A stretch of DNA of 34,457 nucleotides from Branchiostoma floridae. Lineage: Eukaryota > Chordata > Leptocardii > Amphioxiformes > Branchiostomatidae. The notes under the pieces are model-generated. The model saw only the letters and a program-made list of their open reading frames with translations. It ran no database searches and was not told the DNA's origin. The stretch lies in NCBI RefSeq assembly GCF_000003815.2, contig NC_049981.1:13204737-13239193 (forward strand), given 5' to 3'. This document shows, piece by piece, positions 20,801 to 32,800 of the stretch (the first letter of the stretch is position 1; each line of letters starts with the position of its first letter). A program made the translations under genes and the position numbers.

Positions 20801-23800
20801 ATAACTGAATTAGCTCTGATATTCATGTGTCTAATATGGCTAATAATGTGGTGTCTATTTGTAAGCGTACCAACAGGGGCTATGTAGACTGTACAGTTGT
20901 AACTGTCAGTTATGTCTCAGAGTACCAGAGTAAGACAAGCCAGCATTTTCATTGCTTTATTTTCTGGGTTAGGTAAAGCTTTATGTATAATCATACTTCA
21001 ATACATTATGTAGTATCCTAATATCAAAATTGAATTGAAAATAAACTTGTGTTGGTCAGGGGTCTCAGCCAGCCTTCCCCGATGTGAACTCCACCACAGT
21101 CAACAGAAGACTGAACTCTAGTAGTTTACGTTAGCCGAATTTATTGGGTGGTTTTATAGTATGGGGTTGCCAGCGTACTAAGTGAAATTATCTGCATGGT
21201 GCAACAATGCAAAGTTATCCAGCTGAACCGTCCTGGTTTGTGATTTTGTGATTCTGTGCAATTAACGGAAAATCTGTTGTGCAGTTAACTGACTTCTACT
21301 GTACTTTAAGCTTGCATTTCAAGACCTTTTGTTGCTCTATAATAAATCCAAACTGTTTTTTCCAGACGGCTGACATGTTTTATCCGGCTGGCTGACTACC
21401 TGGTGGTGAACACCATGCACGTCCTGGCAGTCAACTCTGTCTCCACACTACTGAACTACCTGACAGAACAGCTACAGAACACGCCCACACAGGCCATCAT
21501 ACAGGGATGGGTCGACGACATCCGACAGGAGCCGCGCGATGAAGAGGAGGATGAGGTTGAGATTGACAAGAAGGTAGTTTTCCTAACCTCTGTCTTATAC
21601 ACCTGTCTGACAACTAAATTGGTAATAATGATGATAGCTATTGTACAGTTGCTTTACTAGGCGTATGGATGGATAGATTAGTTCATAAATTTCAGTTGAT
21701 GGTAATGCTATGTGGATCACAGTAATGCGTGTTTCCTTTGAGGCTTTGACTGTGATTTTACATTCATTCTTTTCTTTACGATCAGTATTATTTGTATGAA
21801 CTGCATATCATCTGTAGAAATGCTAAAATATAGTCTCCCATTGAACTTGATTTTAAAAAAGAGTAAACAAGCAGCTGATAATGAATAAATGAGTGGATAT
21901 AAAAATCAATGAATGAATGAATGAATGAATGAGTAGATAGATGAATAAGTGATTAGATGGATGGACAATTGAATAAATGAGTGAATGAGTAACTGAATGA
22001 GTCCATAAAGTAGGGGACTATGAGTAAATGGATGAAAGACTGAATGAATTGATGAATGAGCATGTGAATGAATTATTACTTCATAAACATACCTGTATAT
22101 CCTCTGTATCCCCAGACTGAGACCCAGACTGTAGTGAGTGGAGTACTGGGAGAGGAGACTGAGGCTGTTCTCCCTCCCCTGTTTGTGACAGAGTTCCAGC
22201 TCAACACGACTCACATCGACTTCCAACCTGACCTCAGCGACTTTCAGGAGGGGCAGGGAGAGGTACAGTACATTACTGACATGTTTATGGAGTTGTCACT
22301 GCGTTCGTAGCAAAGAAATCTAGATTTTATATCAGGATGAAGGACTTAAAACAGGTGATTTATAATAAACATAGAGCTATAGTACAATGCTTGACATTCT
22401 TCCAGCACAAAGGTATACACAGATCAAATTCGCAATGACCACTGTCGCCTGCTTCAGAATCAATTGATCTTAATATTATGTACTGTGATTACTACCAACA
22501 CAGAACCATGAAAAACATAGAACTGTTGAAAGATACCTTATAGCATGTTTACATTTATATCATTATGACATTAAAAATTGTCCTTCATGTGCCTTGGTAA
22601 TTGTTGGTTAAATTGTAATGTATGATATGACAGTGATTTATCACAGTCATGTAATTTATACAGGAAATATGGAGAGATAAACATGTAGTTTGTTGCACTG
22701 TATCTCTCTAGGTGATTCGGAGGTTCCAGGATGCAGTATTGTCCGTTGCCAACCTCGTGCCAGATTCATACTTTGATGCTTTCACCAGGTCAGTTATGCT
22801 GTTAATCTCTTATGTTAGAGATGGGGCTTTATTTTGTTATCTGCAGAAACCATTTTCTATCTATCTTATGAAAAAGCTGTAAGGACTTTGTACACTTAAG
22901 TACATGTTCATGTATTTTTAACAACAACAAAAGAAAACATTTGAAAACATATTGAATTTGTTTTTATCTGTTATGAATGGTATTATTTACAATTGTTGCA
23001 TAATGTAGCTTGATTTGTTGATGAAATGAATTAATGTTAGAGAGTTAATGGTTATATTCAGCACCAAGGACAGCATCAGTAATCTATTTCCTATAATTGT
23101 GCAAAGCCTATAGAAAGTAATTATTTTGTGTAAAATGATACTAATAATGTTATGTGTGTTGTTTCTCTCCAGGCCCATCATAAACAACAAGTTTGAGGAG
23201 AAAACCTGTGGGGAGGGGCCTAGCCTGGCCACCATGTTTGAGGACGACAAACACTTACAGGGAATCATCCACAACATCAGGGTAAGTAGTAAACCTACTG
23301 TCACAAACAACCAATGACATTCCACTCATTCATAACTGGATTAGAACAGGGACTTGCATTTATTGTTTTGCAGGAAAGATGGCATTGTCCACACATCAGA
23401 CCTGAATTAAGTCTAGCTCTTTGATTGGTCAACAGCAATCATGTGATACTTTGTATTGACCATACCCAGCACGTCACCGGAACGTACTGCGCCTGCGCAA
23501 ACCCTGGTAGTTTGGGGCTTGGTTTGGTCAACGTTGCATTAAAATCCCGCTTGTTGCACAGTATATGTTAGAGACATGGTTTCGTGTAAAACGTACACGG
23601 AGTTTTACCCTTATATACGCACGTACTTTCTTAAATGCGGCCCTTTAGTAAACCGGGGGTTTAGCATGTCTATACTTTTCGCGCAGGCGCAGTACGTTCC
23701 GGTGACGTGCTACCATACCCATCCAATGACAATAGACTTGAGTTCATGTCAGCTACATGTATTTGATTGGTTAACAGGCATCATGCGATGGAACTCAAGC

Positions 23801-26800
23801 ATTCAGCATAAATGGAAGCATTTGAGAGAGCTATTTATAAACCTAGAAATAAGCACAGTTGATCCAGTATATGGACGTCTTAATGTTTTTTTTTTCAGGA
23901 ATCCGTCAGTGCAGCATTTGCTGCATGCAGTCAGTATGCAGAGGCTCTGGAACCATTCAGGCTCTTCTTCCAGGAGAATGAAGCTCTGGACCTCACAGCC
24001 ATCAAAGAGCAAGACCATGGTATGCACACTTAAATCAGTAATTGATTCATATTGTTTTGGCTAGGTTTGACATTCTTTTTAGATGTTACAAGTAGTGCAT
24101 GTTTTACAGATTGTTTGATTTAAGTCTGAAATGCAAAGACTTTTTCCTGTAACATAACTTTTGAAAAGCCTAACTAAATCACAATTGTAGCAGCCTTTCC
24201 ACTCAAGAGGGTCCAATCAGCCCGACAGCAAGAGATTATGTCACCCTGACTTTTAAACAGCACCGCAGCTTCAGCACTGAGGACAGACCCCTTGTCAGTC
24301 ATACATCCTTAGTGCTGGTTTTCTTTTCTATGGGACTGGAGTTATCAATACAGTATAAGTATGTCTGCCATGATCTCTACTTACCTTGATTGTAAGGATC
24401 TGGGGGTAACTATTGCTGTATTTTTGCAGATGTAGCATTCTTTGCGGAGTCCCTGCAGCGTTACCACCGCCAACATCGCGAGGCAGTCGCCATAGCCGTA
24501 CAGCAGGCCCTGGGTATGCTGATGGTGGACGCCAAAAAACTCAAGAGCGACCTGATCCCGTCTCCACTCCGCTGCTTGGACGTAAGGACATGACATAACA
24601 TAACATGGCTCCAAATTTCTGTCAAGTACCATATAATTGTGATGATTTGGGAGATTTTAGGACAGTTTCTGACAACTATGTTACAAAACAGATCATTGCT
24701 TATAAAGCAAACCTTTAAGCTTGGACACTTTATTCTTGTGACCCATTTAAGAGCATTGCAGTTCTTACTCACTTACAGTCATTTCTGTACCTTCGCGCAG
24801 ATCACACAATATAATAGATTATGGTTGTATTGCTGTTTTCCTTAACCATACTTTAAGTAATTTATGGGAGGCTAGCTAGAAACAAGATGTAAATCTTCCA
24901 AAATGCACCAATTTCTGTATTTGTTCTAGACTAGTAAAAATCTGATAAATGATAACTACCAAATGTAAACTCCTGCAGATGTGATATGCATGGGTATTTT
25001 TTCCAGGTGATCAATGAACTGCTGCCAGTGTTGTCCAAGAAGAAGATGGATGCAGTGATAGCAGAGTCCCAGGATGCTCAGTACAAACTGGAGATTGTTC
25101 CCACCACTACTGTGGAGTTTGTGGAGAGCCTCACCTTCCTGGATGAGATACAGGACAGGGTGGGTCTCACTCTCACAGTCTCAGTTTTTTGGCAACACCT
25201 CTGGAAGGATCCATCCATACTCAGTCTCAAAATTTTGTTTAGCTTTTTGATTGTTAGCATCATGTATAACATGCAAAAGAAACCAGGAAAACAATTTTCC
25301 ATAGACTAAACAAAAGATAAAGAATGTATCAACACCGGGAATTGTGCTGCAGTACTATAGAAAGCCACTAGAAGGCCCATTATCAAACTTGACCTTCTTT
25401 TCTCAACCCTACCCACCTACCATATATCGTAAGAATCCATTTGCAGCTTCTGTTTGCTGTTATCAAATAGCACCTTCTTTGCAAAGATAAGAATTTCTTT
25501 TTTCTATAAATTTAATGGTTTATACGGGTTCTCAAAGCTACAGATTTCTGCCCGTGCATATATAATGATATGGGCATTCAAGACTGCCTATAACTATGAT
25601 ATGTGTGTTTACAGATTGACGGACTAGATGATGAGGCCAGCATTGTGACAGAGATGTACAACCTGATTGAGAAATACAAGGTGCCGACACCTCCAGAGGA
25701 CTTTGCTGTATACCAGACCCTGCGCTCAACGGTTTCAGGTACTTTTAAATCAGTCTGTCTGTGTATTTGTGTGTGGTCCTTCAGAGGAGTTTTAACAGAC
25801 TCTGAGGTTCTTTAGTTCTTAGTGAAACCTTTCTCATCTCTGCTTGCCTTGTATTGGAAAGATTCTCTAGCTTGAATATTTTCCACTAAAAAAGAAGCAA
25901 GAATGTATAAGATGAATTTTCAGACACCATGCCACACTTGTCACATAACTGTCTCTCACCACACAATTCTTATTTTCTCCAATCAGGAGTACGGAACTGC
26001 ATAGACAAAGCTGTGAGCGAGAGGGACGCCAACATTGACAAGTTCTGTACACACATGGACAAGGACATTGTAGAGCTTGGAAAGGAAGTCCGTACAGTCA
26101 AGCAGGAGGCACAGGTGAGAGATATCCACCTCTTGGGAACTGACACAGACATGGATACCAGTATCTTGATGGTACCTGTCCTTGGTGCTGAACTATTGTG
26201 TTGCAGATCTTACTTCACAATAACTTTTGATTTTATTCCTTCAGGATCCAAATATCCTAGACATCGGCTCGGACAAGGAGAAGACCATTGTACGTCTTCA
26301 GAACATGATGGGACAGATGGAGGACCTGCAGAAGAGAGCCTTCCAGTACAAGACATACCAGAAGAACTTCAAGGTAAGCCTGAGTCGAGACGGAGGACGC
26401 TGCAAGATATCTGCCAGATTTTATCCACTAATAAAGTCACATGTCAGTAAACTATAGAATGAATTGGTTTAGTCCTAGACCATTCACAAAGACTGGTGGT
26501 GCTGTACATGTACATGTATGCACTATAAAAATTTGGAAATTACGTATACAGTTAAGATTTGTCTTCATAATTCAAGCCTTTTATTTTACAAACATAATTT
26601 CAACTAAGGACCTTCTATCATGTTAATTTTTTAAACCCATGGTATGCAACTGTCACAACTTTTTGGTAACCTGTGTGTAATACGAACATGTACTTGTATG
26701 AAGAAATCAAAGGTGAATTTTTGACTTTCAAATCTTTATATTTGTAGGTTGAAGTGACCAGGTTTGATGAACTAGAGGAGGCCCATGCTGAACTGAAACT

Positions 26801-29800
26801 GAAGCAGCTGCTGTGGGTATCCATCGGGGAGTGGGACAATCTACTCAAAGAGTGGTTTGAGGTAAACTGGTCAATTTGCACATTGTTTTCTTAGTTTTAA
26901 ATGCTTGTGTTTCAAAAACCTGGTTTTCCTAGTCTGAGAAATATTGTAAAATAGAATTGATTACAAGGAAATGTGGTAGTAGTGTGCTCAAAAAGTCCTT
27001 GTGTTGTGATCCATTGAAATGCAAATAGGGACACCAAGATGGCAGTCAGCACCTTTCTGCTTCATTGATATGGTAAGTGAGTGTAAACATCTTATTTATG
27101 TTGGGCTGTCTGTTTCAGATGGAATTTGAGGCCATTGACCCAGAGAACCTGAACCAAGTGGTGACCAAGTACAGCAAGTCTGTGTACCAGCTGGAGAAGG
27201 GCCTGCCACCAAACAGTGTGGTGCCTTTCCTCAAGGAGAAGGTGGAGTCCATGAGGGAAAAGGTGGGTACAGACAACACGTCTCTAAAACAGTGCAGTTT
27301 CTGTGTGTTCTTCCAGAGGGCGCTCTAAGTCTGAGTCTGCCATTCTCTAATTGCCTTGTTCAGTCATCCATCCATTTACTGATTCAGTCATTCATTCATT
27401 CATTCATTCCTTTCTTGATTCATTATTCATTGATTGATTTGTCGTACAGTCCAACCTGCCCAAGAACACCACTTAATGACTGATAAAATCTGGTGTATGT
27501 GGAGTTTGTCACTCTGGACAGGATTCTGTCAATGGTAAAGATTATCAAAGGGACCACCAAAAAAGTGGTCCTTTTGTAGAGGCGGTCACTTATACACGTA
27601 TGACTGTGCTAGAATCTTGATAGCAAACCCCAGATGGTTTTAACAAAGTTAGATCTTTAAAATGCTAAGAACTATAAAAAGTTACATCCATTAGTCCCTA
27701 TATTAGGTTAATGAAGAACTGTCATTGTAGTTTTTAAGTTCCTTGAACTTCATGTGTCTCTCAGGTGCCAACCATCACCAACCTGAGGAACCCTGCCCTG
27801 AAGCAGCGCCACTGGGAAATCATTGAGACCATCCTTAACCACAAGTTCACTGCCGAGGACCCCCTGACCTTGGAGAAGCTGGTTGACCTTGAGGCGTTTG
27901 ACCATGAGACTGAGCTTGAGGAGGTGTCTGGTCAGGCATCAGGAGAAGCAGCACTAGAAACCATGCTGAAAAAGGTAAGTGGTATACAGAGAAATTGGGG
28001 CATAAAAGCACTGAAATCTACCAAAATACACTGAAAAACATTGGAAAATGACCTTAATTACTGTCAAATGGAAAGTTATGTCCGGGTGTTTCTTCCAATC
28101 AAGGCCATTTTCAGTCGATATGAGATCAGATAGAGGTACCAACCTAAGATGGCGGCTGCCTCAAACTTTATAGCATTTCCTCTTGTCTTGAGTTTGTAAA
28201 TGCTGATAATGATGTTGCTGAGGTTGGAGTTCTCTTTTAACAAGATAGTACATATGACAAAAGCTACATACAAGAACTGATATTATGCCTACTCCACACA
28301 GGTGGAAGACTCATGGAAGACTACAGAGTTCATTGTCCTGCCACATCGTGACTCGAAAGACGTGTTCATCCTGGGTGGGACTGATGACATCCAGGTTGTC
28401 CTTGACGACAGCATCGTGAACGTGTCCACCATTGCCAGCTCACGCCACGTCGGGCCCATTAAGCCTCGCGTGGACGAGTGGGACAGAAACCTGCGTCTCT
28501 TCAGTGACACCTTGGTACGTACCACAAAAATAAGCTTGTGTATGCCTTTCTCTTTATCACTTATATTCCTGAAATCATTGCAATGTTATATTGTAAGTTG
28601 CAAGCAGCAAAGTACATGGTGGTTACCACTGGACTAACAGCCCCTGCCATAGTGCTTGCAGTGCTGTGTAGCCCAAGGGTTATATGAATAGAAATAGGCA
28701 ATGTATGAAAATGATTGGAAGGGAGAACAGAAGCTTCAAAGGCAATTTCAGTTTTTCGCATGTAGAGGTCTGTATAAAACCTTGGGCTGAATATGTATCA
28801 GTATGTTGCTGATGTGTGTATTGTATTGTTCCACCAGGATGAGTGGATGACATGCCAGCGGAACTGGCTGTACCTGGAGTCCATCTTCAGTGCTCCAGAC
28901 ATCCAGAGACAGCTTCCAGCTGAAGCTAAGATGTTCATGACAGTTGACAAGGTAGGTTTAGGCTCTGACAATCAAGACTTGTACAGTTTTCCACGCATAA
29001 AACTGTTGATAATGCCAAAACTGCTTAAAAGTACCATAAATCTTTTTTTATGCCTAATTTTCCACATAAGATACTGTTGTTCTTTTTTAAAGATAATTTT
29101 TATTGATTTTCAAAGAACATAAAACACATACAAACACATGTATGGCACGTAAATAATAAACAGAATGACACGTGAAAAACTATAGAACTAATGATTGAAA
29201 TAAAGTGACGGTGGTGACAAATAAAGTTCTAGAAGTTGTACCCCAATTACCATTGCAGCAATACATAATGTATAAGACATATCAAATTAAATATAACCAA
29301 TTATAGATAACCATAAGATACTGTTTGTTGCTCAAAGTGTGGAGATGATGGAGACAATGTCTATTTTTCATAACTGTAAACTTTTCTTCAAAGATTTTTA
29401 TTAGCAAATCAACTTTTAAAACCTGTAATTCATAGATATTCTTGCATGAAAGATAAAGGGATTACTTTTTAGACAGCTCTGTTCAAGTTTCTGGAACTGG
29501 AACTGGAACTGCAGCTAGTAGCTAACAAAAACCCTTTCTGTTGTGTCTGTTGCAGTCCTGGAAAGAAGTGATGAGGAAAGTCAACCGCCTGCCCAATGCA
29601 CTCCGAGCAGGTACCCAGCCCGGCCTACTGGAGACCTTCAAGAACAACAATGCCCTGTTAGAACAGATCCAGAAGTGTCTGGAACAGTATCTGGAGTCTA
29701 AGAGAGTGGTCTTCCCCAGGTAACTTTTAAGTGCTTACTGCTTGTTTGCCATATTTTAAGTTCACTGACAATAATCACTTCTCCATCATTATGCTGGCAT

Positions 29801-32800
29801 TTTCATGGTCTTATTACTATCAGTTTCTGTGCAAACTAAAAAATACCAGTAAATTTTGTTCACTGTGAGTGGTGTTCACAAACAAATCATTGTTCCCATC
29901 TGGTTTCTGTTTTGCATAGGTTCTACTTCTTGTCCAATGACGAGTTGTTGGAGATCCTGGCACAGACAAGAAACCCACACGCTGTCCAGCCTCACCTCAG
30001 GAAGTGCTTTGACGCCATTGGTAAGATGCTACACACAGTTATTTTGTGTTACTTAGCAGGACATGTGAGTTTGAATAGATGTGTATTTGTCAAACATGGT
30101 GTCAGAAGTGGGATAAGGTGCTGCTCAACTCATTGTGACCATGTGGATGTATTACAGCACGTCTGGAGTTTGGAACCCAGGCCGTCTCCCCCGGAGACGG
30201 GAAGACCACGCCCACCGGGGACAAGGAAGATGACGGCCCCAAGACTGTCAGCACCAACGACATCCTGGCTATGCTGTCTCCTGAAGGAGAGAGGGTGCCG
30301 CTGGGCAAGGTATGACAAATATGCAGAAAAGTCTGTTAGTAGTGTTCAAAGTATCAGTTTTCCCTGCTTCTGTCCTTTCATCATTTGAAGAAACTTTGTT
30401 GGTCATTCCAACGGTGTGTCCATTTTTTTTTTTTAAATGTACATTTGTCCTGGGAAAAATGATACCTGGAAGTCAGCATGGGTTTGACAAAATGAAATCT
30501 AAAGGTTGGGAAAAGCCTGACTATTCTCATGAAGCCAGTTGGGATGAAAATTTAGCTCCTAAAGCAAAACTGCACACTTTTTTACTTGTTTTTCAATGTA
30601 CCATCTCTCTCTCAAGGGTTTGAAGGCTCGAGGCAACGTTGAGGAGTGGCTGGGTAAGGTTGAGGAAGCCATGGTGTCGTCACTGCGCAAACTGACCAAG
30701 AACTCCATCAACGACTTTACCACGCGGCCGCGCCACGAGTGGGTCATCCATCATGCTTCTCAGGTCTGTCTGCTCTGTAGTTTGTCATTTTTGCAAGACT
30801 GTCAAAGGTTGGTCTGTTCTCTGGCTGTAACTGGAAGCTGGCAATGCCTGATCAAACAGTTTGATCAGGCTTGTTAAATAAAGGCTATAATTACCCGTCT
30901 CGAGGGTATGATTGTAACATTTTTTGGCAAAGCCTTGGGACGGATTTGATGAGATCATCAAACTGGGCAACTTGTTATCGAAGATGTCTAGTCCTATTTA
31001 TCAAGTAAAAAATTGTATTTTTTTATACCGCAGGATGTTATCTAATATATCATGTATGTAGGATTGACTTTCTCTTTCTATGTTGCAGGTTGTCCTGAAT
31101 GTGTCCCAGACCATGTGGTGCCGGGACCTGACAGAAGCACTGACCTGCGATGGAGACAGACAGAAAGCACTACAGGAACAGGAGGACAAGAACTTTGCGG
31201 TAAGAACATCTCTCTTGTCATTAATCTTTAATTTGTCTGACACATTGAGCACATATGACTGACACATAAATTTAGCTTTAACATGGATGATTTTTACTGA
31301 TGTCAGTGTCATTTGTTTTCTTTTCCAGCAACTGAACCGATTGGCCGAGCTGGTCCGTGGAGAGCTGCCTAAGCTGACCCGGAACATCTTGGGCGCCCTC
31401 ATCACTATTGATGTCCACGCTCGTGACATTGTGACCGACATGGTGAAGGCAGAGGTAATGGGAGAATTATTTACATCTCAGTGTATCCATCGCCTTCTGA
31501 TACCCGTTTATCCATTCAAAACATTATCTTGTTGGGTAAAGCCTTTCAGAGTTATGAATTCATTTGCTTTTGTACTATTTGTTGATATATTGCTGCTGCT
31601 TCTTTGTACTTTATTTCCTAACAGAAGACAGGCATTATTACAGTTAACTTAGGGTACACTTCTTGGATCTTAAATGAAACTTTTTTCACTAGTTTGGAGT
31701 TCTTTATGCTTCAGGTTTGCTCAGCTAGTATTTCCCTATTTTATAGGTTGACAGTGTGAACAGTTTTGACTGGCAGAAGGTGCTGCGCTACTATTGGGAC
31801 CTGGACCTGGACAACAGCGTTGTACGCTGTTCCTCCTCCTTTTACATCTCTGGTCACGAGTACCTCGGTGCTTGTCCGCGTTTGGTCATCACGCCTCTCA
31901 CTGTAAGTAAAAGTGTTTCCTCTCAATTTTCACTGATTGATACAATACAGTGAATTGATCACTTTTCTTGCATTGCTTGATGTGAAAGTGGTGTAATACA
32001 TGTTACAAGAAGTGGTAGCACTGTACACAAGTCTGCCTATAGACTACATACCTAAAAGATTCCTTGAGATGTCCTTAGATGCATTCTTTTAGTAGCACTC
32101 AGGACCTGTGTGTGACAAGTCTTTGATTTGAAAATTCTGAGGAAACAGTTATCTGATTGACATTCTTACTATAGATAAGTATGTAATAGTATAATGTCTT
32201 AAAAAGACAATTTTTTGTAATTCTCATATCTTAAAACTTGTTTAAGTGTGATGTAAGTCCTCTGACCCTGTGTGTTTTTCCAGGACAAATGTTACCTGTG
32301 TCTGATGGGAGCACTCCAGTTAGACTTGGGCGGGGCTCCAGCAGGCCCTGCAGGGACAGGCAAGACTGAGTCTACCAAGGATCTCGCCAAGGCTCTGTCC
32401 AAGCAGTGTGTTGTCTTCAACTGCTCTGAAGGTAAACAAATCAGGTCATTTAGAAAAACAGAGTTCAAAACTAGTGAAAGCAAACTGTTTTTGTATACCT
32501 TTTGTAGCTTTACTTTTTCTTTCATTCATATTTTGTCAGCATGTCTCTGCTGGAGTTTGTGGTTTTAAAAGAGGGCTTGCAGAGGAATGGGGACAAAGTG
32601 ACCATATTAACATATCTGTTACAACATCAAGAACATTAACCTTCTTCTTGCTGCAGTTGCCTTTTAATATTCTGTTCATCACAGGTTAATGCAGCATGAA
32701 AAAGGTTAATATGTACAAAACCATCATACTAAAGAGTAATCGAAAAATACTAAAACTTGAATGATAAAGAAAAAAAAAAAAAAAAAAATAATTAAGAAAT

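Noticed and set aside
23576-24064. 162-residue plus-strand ORF as an independent gene
   Set aside because: It runs through a MITE end, an intron and DNAH6 exon 14 in a different frame.
32770-32788. Tail of a retrotransposed gene copy
   Set aside because: No cDNA-like sequence or flanking duplication accompanies the A-run.
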